Below, one piece after another: positions 41,277 to 51,703 of a DNA stretch of 64,000 nucleotides; the first letter of the stretch is position 1; every line of letters begins with the position of its first letter. Below the pieces are notes generated by a model. The model ran no database searches. It saw only the letters and a program-made list of their open reading frames with translations, and had not been told where the DNA came from. Made by a program: the position numbers and the translations under genes. The stretch comes from Chrysomallon squamiferum (taxonomy: Eukaryota > Mollusca > Gastropoda > Neomphalida > Peltospiridae), in the NCBI GenBank assembly GCA_012295275.1, contig CM022679.1, positions 25,712,407 to 25,776,406 on the forward strand, read 5' to 3'.

Positions 41277-44200
41277 GCTTAATCTAATATATTTAGTGAT
41301 AATACGATCATTTTATAATGATAATCATAACATTTATTTCTTAGATTTATTATTTTTTCTTTTTTTTATTAGTGCAAAGTGATAATTATAATTATAAGTC
41401 TGTTATGAATCTTGTGATATTTATTTTTGTCGGTGTATTTGTTTTATTTATGAATACATACATATGCAGATGTTATTTAATAATCTTATATTAACTTATT
41501 TTTCAGCTGACTGATCTGTTTCATTTCCTTTCCATCTACCTTGTGTTTCTGGTCAGTTTTGGTATTGCTTACCACATCAACATGTACCCAAACTCACCAC
41601 CATCATGGACGATTCTCAAAAATGTGTTACAATTGCCCTACTTTCAGATGTATGGTGAACTTTCCCTAGATAACATGCAAGGTATTTATTTTATTTTTAC
41701 TAGAGATTTGCTTAATTTTCAGTATAATTCTTGCTTTGATCTCAAATTTAAAATTATTTTCAGGTTATTTTGTAAAACATCATTCTCATTTATACAGAAT
41801 CAATATTTAGTCTGGCAGTTAGAATTTTTTCTAACAAATTGTCTTGCCTTAGCATCTGCCGTTTCAAATAGTGTTTCTATAAATTGACAATTCTTTATTC
41901 AGAACACTATAATATATGTTAGCAATTACAAATATGTGGTATTTCAGAACATGAAGATTTGAAACCAGTTATTTAACACACTAGAAATATTTCCTTATCA
42001 CTTGTACTTATTTATTTACTTGTATATTATTCATGTAAAGAAATACCAGGTTGTACAAGGTATAGAAATATTTACTTACTCATTTGTACTTGTTTACTTT
42101 GTTTAGTTATTTACTTTATTCACTTATTATTCAGTTGAAGAAATATCTAGCTGTACATCTAACCATATAAGTATTTACTTACTTACTTGTTCTTCTACAT
42201 TTTATTTACTTGCTCACTACTTCTGTATGTATTTCTTTACTCACCGTTATTTCAGTATTTATTCACTTGTTTTTCCCTATTTTATTTTCTTGCTCACTTG
42301 TTCTTCTATATTTTATTTACTTACTCACTTACATTTGTTTATTTACTTGTATATTATTCATGTAAAGAAATACCAGGCTGTACAAGGTATAGAAATATTT
42401 ACTTACTCATTTGTACTTGTTTACTTTGTTTAGTTATTTACTTTATTCACTTATTATTCAGTTGAAGAAATATCTAGCTGTACATCTAACCATATAAGTA
42501 TTTACTTACTTACTTGTTCTTCTACATTTTATTTATTTGCTCATTACTTCTGTATTTATTTATTTACTCACTTTTATTTCAATATTTTATTTACTTATTC
42601 ACTTGTTCTTCTGTATTTTCATACTCACACTTCTACATTTTATTTACTTGCTCACTACTTCTGTATTTATTTCTTTACTCACTTTTATTTCAGTATTTAT
42701 TCACTTGTTTTTCCCTATTTTATTTTCTTGCTCACTTGTTCTTCTATATTTTATTTACTGACTCACTTACATTTGTTTATTTATTTATTTGTTATTCAGG
42801 TGAAGAAACACCAGACTGTACACATAACCAGTCTATTTGGCAGGAGGATCCAGATCTGAGATGTCCAGAAGGTGATGGTCTGAGCATTCTGTTGTCGTCC
42901 ATCTACCTGCTGCTGACAAACATTCTCCTTGTCAACCTTCTTATTGCCATGTTCAGGTTAGTCAAAGATTTTAAAGTCATACTGTGTTGTTATTGCAGAA
43001 GATATGGCAGATATTTGTTAAACTGCTGTTTTTGGGGTGTTATTTTTTTTTATACAACTTGAATATATGATAGGAATACATTTTGCATATACTACATTAT
43101 TATTGTTTGAACTTCAAATATAAATCTACTGCACAATAAATAATTACAATATAAAAAAAGTATATTTCTCCTGTTCTTAACATCATCAAAAATCCACTTT
43201 TATTTAGTAGAATAACATTATTTTTCAGTGACTAATTTCTGTCAGATGCTGATTTTCTTTTCTTTTTTTCTTTTCTTTCCTTCTTTCTTTCTTTCTTTAC
43301 TTATTTTAACATTTCTATTTAAGCACAGATGTGATAAAGAAAAGAGTGTCAGCCTCCATGCAACTTGACAAGATTTTTTTTTTTAACTTGTTAACATAAC
43401 TCTATTTTTGTAGTTGTTTTTTTTCCAGTCATACATTCAAGAGAATTCAAGACAAATCAAAGAAAGTATGGCAATTTCATCGCCTCGCTCTCATAACTGA
43501 ATACTGCGATTGCCCCAACCTGGTTCCTCCTTTTATCTTTTTGGAGCATTTGTTCAGGATTTTTAGATGGATGCTAAACAAGACATATAAAACAGGTGAG
43601 AAACTAAATGCTTTAATGAGTACTTTTTTTTATATCTGTGATAGTAAAATATTAGTTAGTATTAAAAATATTGTGAAATAGAGAATAATACAGAAAATAT
43701 GTCTGTTGCAGTTACTACTCAAGATATTTATTTCAAATGTTATTAAGCAGCCAAAGTGTTATTTCTGCACATCATAGTGTTTTGTTTTCAACTATTACAG
43801 ATATGTAACAAGTATATTATGGATATAGATAATACATTATGATGCAGAAAGGGAGAAATTCTGATATGTTTTAAAACAATTGTTTTATTTTGACCCGTGC
43901 CTGACAAACAAATAATATCATAAACAAACACATTACAAAAAAATATATATATATATAAACAAAGAGAAAAAAAAATTAATACATAAATACATTTTTGAAA
44001 AAATAACAATAATATATAAATAACAAATAAAAATATTTTGATAAAAATTTTGGTTTATCCAAATTATTTTGTTCATAAGGAAACCATTGCTAACAGTAAA
44101 TGTAACAAATATGTAAAGATTTTTCAACTCTTTTTTTTTTTTGTATGTTCATGACACAGTGAACCAGTAATTGTGTTACGCTGTTTTTTTATTTATTGTA

Positions 44201-45460
44201 GAGAAGAAGGAGGAAGACATATCTAAAGTTCTGACAAAGTTTGAGAAAGCAGTTACAAACCGTTACCTGTCTGATACTAACCCAATTGAAAGACAGAAAA
44301 GTGATGATGGAGACAGCAAAACAAAAGAAAAGTAATTTAGTATTTTGTAGAATTTTGCTAGATTTAAAAAAAATATTGTTCAGTGCTCTGAGGCTTGCAT
44401 TCAGTCAATTTCTTCCATCAAAATTCTTGATGTATGTGTTCTGCAATGTATGTAATGGCATAACTTGATGTGATAACTTGATAAATTTATAAAACATGAG
44501 TTGCTGACCAGAAATAAAGCTTTTTGGAAGAGAACTATTTTTACTTAGATAAATTATTTGTTATATACTTACGTATAATGTTCAAAATTAGTATATAACA
44601 GCCAGTTTCAATCCTATAACACTATTTTGAAAATGGTTTTCATTTAATAAATAACAAATAAATTCCTATTTCAGTTAGTCTTGCATGGTTGATGTTTCAG
44701 ACAGCTGTGGTCTAAGCTACCTTGCCAGTTTAACATTGTTTTCCCATATTGTCATATTCTTTTATTAAAAATGTGTTCAAGACTGCATTTATTTCACAGT
44801 GCCTGGACAACCTGTCACAAACTTTTTATCTTCCTTTTCTTTTTTGTTTCCTGTCAGTTTTGTCAAAATAATAATAAAATAAAAAAACTTGTGTATGTCT
44901 ATGTGTGTGTGTGTGTGTTTGTATTTATTTGTATTGCATTTTAAACTGAGTATCAGGAGAGACATCATTTCTAAAACTGTGTGTTTGTTTCTATTTGTAT
45001 TCTATTTCAGTTCAGTATCAGGAGATATAGCATGTCTCAGTGTGTGTGTGTGTATTTATATTTATTTGTATTCTATTTCAGTTCAGTATCAGGAGACATA
45101 GCATTTCTAAAACTGTGTGTTTGTTTGTATTTGTGTTCTATTTCAGTTCAGTATCAGGAGAGATAGTATTTCTGAGACAGTGTGTCTGTGTGTGTGTATT
45201 TATATTTATTTGTATTCTATTTCAGTTCAGTATCAGAAGATATAGCAAATCTGAAACAATGTGTGTATGATTTGTCAGAACAGTCTACTCAGCAGACTCA
45301 GAAAATCAGTGAACAGACTCAGAAAATCAGTGAGCAGACTCAGGAAATCAGTGAGCAGTCTCAGGAAATCAGTGAGCAGTCTCAGAAAATCAGTGAGCAG
45401 TCTCAGAAAATCAGTAAGATTATGCAGATGCTTGAAACGTTGATTAACGAGAAACAGTGA
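29470..45460 (+). CDS. TRPM-type cation channel, 5' partial
   Basis: Visible exons: 29470-29555, 29962-30136, 30588-30786, 31193-31356, 31776-31953, 33478-33643, 33921-34065, 34416-34482, 35617-35723, 36201-36347, 36689-36739, 37245-37374, 37631-37780, 38186-38285, 38970-39195, 39541-39789, 40123-40266, 40814-41068, 41507-41681, 42800-42956, 43429-43595, 44202-44331, 45226-45460. They total 3,603 nt; every intron is GT-AG and the frame never breaks, giving 1,200 residues. Residues 1-690 form the TRPM homology region (LLISVTGGAK, WIITGGTGTG, TWGIVSNRE, HSHFILVDNGT). S1-S6 follow. The TRPM Ca2+-site pattern is kept: E825-x-x-Q828 in S2, N850-x-x-D853 in S3. The filter region reads YGELSLD (E964, D968), with pore-loop Cys978 and Cys993. 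The TRP box VWQFHR is at 1037-1042 and a coiled coil ends the protein. There is no NUDT9-like or kinase domain. Family member (TRPM2-like group) is inferred. The start codon is not visible; some junctions could be off by a few bases. Confidence 0.93.
32457..33199 (+). mobile_element. nonautonomous Tigger/pogo element in TRPM intron 5
   Basis: The element starts CAGTGATACCTCGACTTACT and its other end, inverted, reads CAGTGGTACCTTCACTTACT (17 of 20 bases agree). TA flanks both sides (32455-32456 and 33200-33201). Inside, from the ATG at 32722, is a short frame beginning MDPKKVS with basic and helix-turn-helix-like character (FLEKHELCGRVVNMARQY), like the CENP-B/psq-type N-terminal domain of pogo transposases. 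The catalytic part is absent, so the element cannot move by itself. Confidence 0.85.
34238..34272. repeat. (CA)n microsatellite
   Basis: A CA run inside TRPM intron 7, with no evident link to splicing of the neighbouring exons. Confidence 0.9.
34865..35505. repeat. imperfect inverted repeat in TRPM intron 8
   Basis: The stretch around 34870-34950 ('GGTTCCACCCAGAGGGACAA' and 'TATGTAGATAATGAAAT') matches the reverse complement of about 35425-35505 ('CTCTCTGGGTGGTACC'). The arms are roughly 80 bp and separated by about 475 bp. This could be the two ends of a foldback or MITE-type insertion; no target duplication was identified. Confidence 0.6.
36760..37075. repeat. duplicated block in TRPM intron 11
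   Basis: The segment 36765-36870 is repeated at about 36965-37060 ('TATCTTATAGCTGGTTAGAG' against 'CACCTTATAACTGGTAGATC', both followed by 'AGAATGTA', 'AAAATATA' and 'TTTTCTAACAACCTTTTT'). Between them lies a TATC tetranucleotide run (about 36880-36915) and TA repeats follow. Confidence 0.65.
37239..37250 (+). promoter_or_regulatory. NAGNAG tandem acceptor at TRPM exon 12
   Basis: The acceptor reads TTCAGCAGAAC. Splicing after the first AG starts the exon at 37245 and adds one Gln codon; splicing after the second starts it at 37248. Both keep the frame, so isoforms differing by a single residue are possible in the region between the homology region and S1. Confidence 0.6.
40431..40850 (+). 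repeat. tandem copies of the exon 18 splice-acceptor edge in intron 17
   Basis: About six degenerate units spaced 50-70 bp apart share a pattern of T-rich tract, CTAGA-like acceptor, then an 'ATCAAATACAAGA'-like stretch. They lie near 40431, 40496, 40570, 40628, 40697 and 40755. The last unit (40806-40850) is the real acceptor and the first 37 bases of exon 18, ending 'TTCAAATACAAGATTCAG'. Several upstream units keep an AG dinucleotide at the acceptor position. Confidence 0.75.
41220..41276. repeat. (ATT)n microsatellite
   Basis: ATT run in TRPM intron 18. Confidence 0.9.
42025..42840 (+). repeat. ~300-330-bp tandem array ending in exon 20
   Basis: The block around 42025-42350 is repeated with a 327-bp offset at about 42352-42680, and a shortened third copy runs into exon 20. 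Each full copy holds two stretches resembling the exon 20 edge. One reads 'TTATTCATGTAAAGAAATAC' (acceptor AG lost) and one 'TTATTCAGTTGAAGAAATAT' (acceptor kept). The true junction is 'TTATTCAGGTGAAGAAACAC' at 42793. The filler is built from TTTATTTACTTACTCAC-like words that create open frames without biological meaning. Confidence 0.8.
44945..45255 (+). repeat. tandem copies of the exon 23 acceptor edge in intron 22
   Basis: Five units spaced 60-80 bp contain 'TTCAGTATCAGGAGA' and follow-on bases. Would-be exon starts are 45011, 45082 and 45147, and the true one is 45226; the first unit (near 44959) has lost the acceptor. Between units lie GTGTGT runs and 'TTATTTGTATTCTATTTCAG', so each unit has its own polypyrimidine tract. 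Use of any upstream acceptor reaches a stop before the coiled coil. Confidence 0.85.
45285..45417 (+). repeat. 21-bp coding repeat encoding coiled-coil heptads
   Basis: Six successive 21-bp units within the last TRPM exon encode variants of SEQTQKI/SEQSQEI. Ile falls at every seventh residue (1150, 1157, 1164, 1171, 1178, 1185), followed by Leu1192. This is a C-terminal coiled coil, the tetramer-assembly element known for TRPM channels. The near-identity of the units suggests expansion by slippage. Confidence 0.9.
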
Positions 45461-48349
45461 ACACCAACAAGAGAACAGCATCAGTGTATCAATGATGCCA
45501 CCTGGGAAGATGAAAATGGTTAACATATTTTACAAAGTGTGTTGATGTTGTCATGGAAACACTATTTTTTCACAAGGTGTGTCAGTGATGTTGTAAACAG
45601 ATGACAATTTTGAAGTATACCTGTGATTTTGAAGTATATGATCAAGCGGTTTCTTCAAACATTTTTTAAAAAGTATTTAAAAAAAGATATGAATGAATTT
45701 TAAAAAAAGATGTTATCTTTTTTGTTTACAAATGACATAATAATAATATGCCTCTTAAAACCTAACTCTCAAGCAGTAAAATGTATTATATGGGATATTT
45801 ATTTGTAACAAGATATGTGTATATTTAATAGTAAGACATGAATATATACATAAATATATATTTTACAACCAACTATTTTTGTAGAATTTTTATATGAAAC
45901 CTTTTTAAAATAAATATTAATAATTTTATGCAGATTAGTTACCAATGTCAATTTTTATTTTTTGTATTTAATTTTATTTGAATCATTCTAACACTGCTAC
46001 TTGTATTGCATACAACAAGCAAAATATATTCACTGTATTTTCTTTTGTGTTGTACATAATATAAAATGTCTGAGATCTACAAAGATATATAAGTATTTAG
46101 AAAATGTTTATTTTAAAAAAATAACACAATGAAGGAAAATTTGGTTATTTTGATTTATAAATAAATAAAACTATTAGGTTCACCAATATGAAGTTTTGGA
46201 GATCCAATTTAATTAAAGATGATGATTATTATTCAAAAAACAATTAAAATTTTTAGTTTATATTTTCCTCTTCAAAATTTAGCTCTCATGCAATGATAAA
46301 TGTATTTTAATTGTGCAAGACAAGTAGGTGTGTATGTGTGTGGATTGTAACAATTGCTGTAATACTTGAATTTTATCTTTAATCCGTCCTCTAAAGATAT
46401 TTTTTACCATATATTTTAGCATTTACAAAGTAAATGGACAACTAATGATATTATATTTTTTGTTGTTTTAATTGAAGTATTTTGTAAAATTTTAATATGA
46501 AGTCTTTTTAAATAAAAATATATTTTAAAAAACAATTTTTGAAATAATATTATTTCATTCTCTATTTAACTGGGTTTTTTTTTATCACAATAGAGTTGAA
46601 TCTAAATAAATAATTAATTGCTTTGAAATGATGTAAAAATTTAGTGTAAATATTCTGAGACTTTAAATAAAAACTGAAAAACAAATTTAACATTAACTTC
46701 ACAATTTATTTTCCTCAGCACTGTGTATGAACACATTTAACATACAAAATAATTCAGACAAATTCTAGAAACGTTTTATTAATTGTGGTAAATTCAGAAC
46801 ATAAAACACTATATTGGTATCTAAATGTATCAAGAAATTTTGACTTTCTATTTCTTTATTATATATTTTTTATTAATTTTAATTTTATTTGTATTGTACA
46901 CCAAAACTGATCCACATTTTAAAATGATCTCGGTTTTAACAGAGTCAGAGGAAACAAATCTCATTATGTAACTAACAAACATGTTCTGTCCATAACAAAC
47001 TCCTACACTCTGGTTATAATTTAACAGATACAAATCATGAGCTGAACCATGCTTTAATTTCTTAAATATAAATCTGTTGATGGTTTAAAGTGGCTAGTGT
47101 TGTTTTATTTTTCAAAGAAGAAATTATGAATCATTTCTTTTTCTAGATAAATTAAATTGTTTGTTATGGACATGAATAAAGTTAAAGAATGTGATATTTT
47201 ATATATATATATATATATTATTATTATGTTGATGATTAGTCTGGGTTTTTTATTATTAAAATAAATAATATAAATTTTCATAAACTTTTTTTGTTTTTAT
47301 TTTATCAGTTAATAGTTTAATTTTTTTTTTTTTTTTTATGGAGAAACTGTGATCAAGTTCTTTCATTTATGCATCATAAACACTGAATATCTCATATCAA
47401 ACAATATACATGTAAAATATATGAAAATGAAAAGCTGATGAGTTCTAGAGCTGTACAGTATTTTTAAGCATGTTGCTAACACTTCTTAATTTTCAATCAA
47501 TTAATTAACTAATTATCTCAAATGTACCTTATGCCTTAGTTATGTGTTTCTCAAAAACTCAACAGAAATTTGACCAGCATACAAAAACATCATTTTATCT
47601 CTAGTAATCTGTAGAGGCCTTTACTATTTCAAGCATTTTACTAACATTCATTTTTTTTTTTCACTTAATTAATAACATTAATTAGCATTAATCTGCCTTA
47701 TGATTTCATTAAATAGATAAAAAGAAAAAATAATAAATTCATGAACACTTGCTTATTATAATCAACACATTCATAATCAACACCTTTAACAGAAAGAAAA
47801 TATTATCTAAAACTGAAATATTATGCCACAAAATTACTAAATCAAATAAAACTTTTCAGACATCAGCAACAGCAGAAATCACTATCATTTGCAGAGAACT
47901 GACCACATTTTTGGTACCCATAATTAAGTAACTAGTATCCAAAACATTTGTATGAAATCTGGCAAAAAAAGTGAGAAATGCATAATTTGTAACATATATG
48001 ATTTAAAGTCCAGAGAAAACTCAGCTTAGTCACACAAGGATCATTTTGAAGGGATAAATTTGTCTGCTGATTCTCCATTGTATATCAAAGATCATGAATA
48101 TGATGATGAAGCTGAATACGTGTACTATGATATTTGTTGTTTTTCAAAATATATAAAAATAATGATGAAAGAGAAATGCAAATGAGCAAATCCTCTTTAA
48201 GGTAAGCACAAATATGTCACAAAAATGAAATAATAATAATACAGCAAATCATTCTTTTATAAGATAAAATACAGCTGCAAAAGTGTGGCCAAAATCATAA
48301 TTTGCAGGGTTGTATGAAAACCCATCTTTGTACTGAATTAGGTGTCACA
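45461..48349. other. TRPM 3'UTR and gene-free AT-rich stretch
   Basis: A canonical AATAAA lies at 45909, about 450 bases after the TRPM stop, with another AATAAA near 46512. Beyond that I see only AT-rich sequence, a TA run near 47197-47220 and poly-T near 47322. The ORFs at 46848-47033 and 47749-47931 have no recognisable features. Confidence 0.6.
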
Positions 48350-48658
48350 ATGGCAGACCCACCAGGTAAAAAGCCCAAACATAAAAAGAAATGCCAGTGT
48401 AAATGACAAAAAGTGTGCAAGGCCGTTTAAAAATGAAGTGTACAGTGATGGAGGTGTGCTTTTTTAAAATTTATTTTGCCAGCACAGTATAGTCTTTAAA
48501 TGAGCTGATATGGTGAAAAGTAAAAGTGAAAATACATGTTGACAAAAAAAATAAACATCTGAAACTCCAAAAGACAGATACTGATAGTATACGTCACATT
48601 GCATCCATGGGGCCTTCTACGAGTTGCTACAAGCAAATGACAACCAGACCAGAATAAT
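48350..48658 (+). pseudogene. CGGBP1-like zinc-finger relic
   Basis: The start reads MADPPGKKPKHKKKCQC and then stops. After frameshifts, further pieces appear: 'PFKNEVYSDGGVLF', a short 'FCQHS' piece, and 'KKNKHLKLQKTDTDSIRHI' near the end. The SDGGVLFC then H-x-K arrangement resembles the BED-like finger of CGG-repeat-binding protein 1 relatives, which in many invertebrate genomes are repetitive and transposon-derived. At least three frame breaks and in-frame stops make this a dead copy. Confidence 0.5.
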
Positions 48659-49073
48659 TTTGAATAAATAATCATTTTCTCCTGTGTTGTGTATTTTATA
48701 TATTCATTTTTTAATTATATAATTTATTCCTGGAATGGAAAATCACTGGGTCTAAGTCAAAAAATGACAAACTGATTACTTCATAATTAGACATTTCACA
48801 GTGAATCTCAAATGGCTTTCCTGCTGCATATTATTGTGTATATTTTAAATTTTAGTTTGATAGTTGAGAAATATGACAATATTTGTGCAAATGTTAAATC
48901 AAAAGACAACTACTGATGGCTCAGATAGTTATCTACTTCCCAAGTGAGGCATTTACTACATTAATAACATTTTAATATAATAACAAAATTAAAAATTATA
49001 ACAAAAAAAATTAAAATAAATAAATAAATAAATGTAAAACAAAGTAAGAAAATAAATTGTTTAAATACACTTT

Positions 49074-50241
49074 AGTACTGCAAACCTGAATGAAAAACAG
49101 TCTTGGTTTTCCTGTCAGTTGAGGACATTTGAAATCTGAACAATTTGAGTACATCTCTCGTCAACACTGATACCCCATCTACACCAAAAACCATGTCCTG
49201 TCTTACCCTGGTGTCATAACCTCTGTGTGACAGTATAGCACAAGCAAAACAGTCTGCTGTCACATGATCAAACTCTTGGGCAGCTGCAACATCAACAATG
49301 TTCAAATCCTTCACATTATACCATCTAGAAACAAAATATTGTTATACATACATATGTAAAATTTTATTAGCAGGTAACATTGGACAATAAAAATTAAATA
49401 CATTGATAGCATTAACTAAAATTAAAATTTTTGCCTGCTTGTAAAATAACAGATATTGAAAGACTTTTATAAGGCTTTGTATATATATATATATATATTT
49501 AGACATTTCACATGACTGATTATATGTAATAAATGTTGTTTCATAATTAAAATTATTTGTCATATTCTCATCTTCAAATGCAAAAGTAAAAAAACATAAA
49601 AAGTCAACAGCCATAATAATAAATTTGTCTATTAGCAACAAGCAATCTTTAAATGCACCATCTCACAGACCGGGTAGTACATGGCCTGATTTATATCAAA
49701 TGTAGCTGAAAAGGACAATTTTAAGCTGTTATTTATTTATTTATTTATTTTAGTGGGGATTTTTGTTGGTTTTGTTTTTCTTTTCACATGTATTTTTTAT
49801 CTGTTTCATTTCTTCTTTTTTCAACATAAATATTTTACTGAATATATTATGTATTTAGGAGTGTGTGTGTATATGTGTGTGTCCTTAAATGTAAAAGTAT
49901 CGCAAAAAATTAAAAAGCCATCTATGTCACTGAATGTTATTACATATTATAATTAAACATATATTGTTCACATACCTTTTTTAAGTTTGGTCATCATTTT
50001 TTCAGTATTTAAATTATTGTATAGTTTCACAGTTAATCTAAGAAGTCTGAACATTTTTTTAAGAGCGCTGGCATCTTTTCTGAACCCAGGCCTATTACTC
50101 AAATCAGGTTTTTTCTTAAACTTCTCATTGTTAATAATCACAGCCAATTCTTGATTTTTATTAGTGAATTTATACCAGTCAGATTTATAATAATCCTCAA
50201 CTGAAGGCAACTCAAAACAGCCTTTTCTTTCTTTTGGTTTC
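49074..50241 (-). pseudogene. caspase p20 pseudogene
   Basis: Exon 50241-49976 reads like the start of a caspase catalytic domain: YKFTNKNQELAVIINNEKF, then RPGFRKDASALKKMF and LNTEKMMTKL. Exon 49324 onward gives DHVTADCFACAILSH and FGVDGVSVLTRDVLKLF. The catalytic His codon is 49225-49227, but the usual Gly after it is preceded by an inserted Arg. A frameshift near 49130-49136 precedes CPQLTGKPRLFFIQ, and the QACRG-type active-site motif has become QVCST (49074-49088), keeping Cys but losing the neighbours. The two exons also join in mismatched phase. I find no p10 subunit downstream. Together these make a dead or strongly altered caspase; a sequencing error could explain one break but not all. 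Confidence 0.75.
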
Positions 50242-50921
50242 CTGTGGTAAAAATATATACATATATATGCTGAAAAATCATAATTATGTACTCAAGAAAA
50301 TAGCTGGAAATTAAAATTTTAATGAATAATTTGATATTATCAGTAACAATATTTGTAAAATTTTATTGAAACTATTATTATTATTATTATTTATAATTAT
50401 TGGGGTTTTTTGTTTTTCAACTGTAAATAGTAGAACTGTTCAAAATCCTAAAAAGCAAAAAGATTTAAGTACTTGGATAAAAACTGCCTCCCTTTCGTTC
50501 ACAATTTCGTGTGTATTTTATAGTGTGTATGTGTGTGTGTGTGTGTTTTATAAAACTTAAGTTTTTGAAAAAAACAAAAAAAAAACACAGGTAAAACTGA
50601 ATAATTAGAGTGACCTACTAACACGTGTAATACTACAATTTTTTTATCTTTCATTTGCTCACCAAATGTTTAAATAAATATTATATTAAATATGTGTCAA
50701 ACACTCAGCACTGTATTAACTTGTTTAAAAAAATAAATAAATAAGTAAAGAAGAAGAAACAAAAATATAATGAATAAAGGGATATAATTACTGTAAGATA
50801 TTCCTGAAAGTTTTCTTAATTCTATTATTTGACATTATTTTTATAAATTAATTATCTCTGTGTGTGTGTGTGTCTCTCTCTCTCTCTCTTTCTCTCACAT
50901 ATATATGTATATATATATATG

Positions 50922-50929
<8 letters not shown>

Positions 50930-50977
<48 letters not shown>
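50930..50977. repeat. (AG)n microsatellite
   Basis: AG run next to a CT run (50873-50896) and TA/CA repeats, together forming a locally self-complementary block. Confidence 0.9.
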
Positions 50978-50980
<3 letters not shown>

Positions 50981-51009
50981 TTATTAATTAATTTATAAAA
51001 ATGTATATA

Positions 51010-51335
51010 GGTTGACATTAAAAAATCTGGCCATCAAAAATCCAGTTCCTTTCCTTTCAGATTTCTGGCATGGATTTCTAAGCACATTTTCAAATTTACC
51101 ATGTTGGCACACTGTAGGTGCCATTTATAATTTGATGGCACTGTGCTCCAGAAGCGGCTGTTGGGTCATGTTGGCACCTGCTAACAGGTGTTCCTTCTCA
51201 TTTTATCATTTATTTGCTGCTGTATACAGGTAATTTTCAGTTAACTATATACAGCATATATAACCATAAAAATTCCAACATTTTTGAAAATCTGGCACTC
51301 CTCAGGTCTGGAGGTTGCCAAATTTTTTTAATGTC
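51010..51335. mobile_element. possible short MITE
   Basis: The left side 'TTAAAAAATCTGGCCATC' and the right side, inverted, 'TTAAAAAAATTTGGCAACC' look like diverged terminal inverted repeats. Subterminal 'CATCAAAAATCCAG' and 'TTTGAAAATCTGGCA' words are of the type found in pogo-like elements. There is no coding content. The boundaries are uncertain. Confidence 0.4.
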
Positions 51336-51469
51336 TTCCTGAATATACATATATATATATATATATAGATAATGAGGGAGGTATAGAGATAGACAGATAG
51401 ATTCATAGAGAAATAAAAATACAAGAAGAAAATAAAGTTGAAATTTAAATATAAAAAAGAGAATGTAAA

Positions 51470-51611
51470 ATATTACTAGTCTCAGTATCCATTCCAGGAG
51501 TACCCTGATCCTCATCAGATGTTTCATCTTTTTCATCACTCTTTCGTTCTTCATCTGTCCCAACAGATTTTCATCAGAATGGGATAATGACTCCATTTTA
51601 TCTAAAAAAAA
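51470..51611 (-). pseudogene. possible damaged acidic-linker exon
   Basis: After a T-rich tract and TAG acceptor, the minus strand reads MESLSHSDENL in one frame and then, one base shifted, DEERKSDEKDETSDEDQGTP. That is the acidic composition expected of a prodomain linker. The position upstream of the caspase relic on the same strand suggests it belonged to that gene. A single frame shift would again mark decay. This is inference from composition only. Confidence 0.3.
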
Positions 51612-51703
51612 TAAAAACAAAATATAAAATAAACATTTTTATTCAATCATTTTTATCTAAAAGAAACAATAAAGAAGTGTATTCAGTCCTTTAGTCTAAA
51701 ACC

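Noticed and set aside
42187-43062. long hydrophobic plus-strand ORFs before and across exon 20
   Set aside because: They arise from TTTATTTACTT tandem repeats read through into exon 20; their apparent membrane helices are repeat artefacts.
44889-45270. overlapping Cys/Phe-rich ORFs in intron 22
   Set aside because: Frames through the acceptor-edge array and GT runs; they are useful only for showing where misuse of upstream acceptors would end.
49342-49641. minus-strand ORF between the two caspase exons
   Set aside because: No caspase similarity and low-complexity Ile/Tyr run from a TA repeat; treated as intron.
51237-51469. hydrophobic continuation of the ORF after the acidic-linker stretch
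   Set aside because: It runs into TA repeats and a possible MITE and carries no domain.
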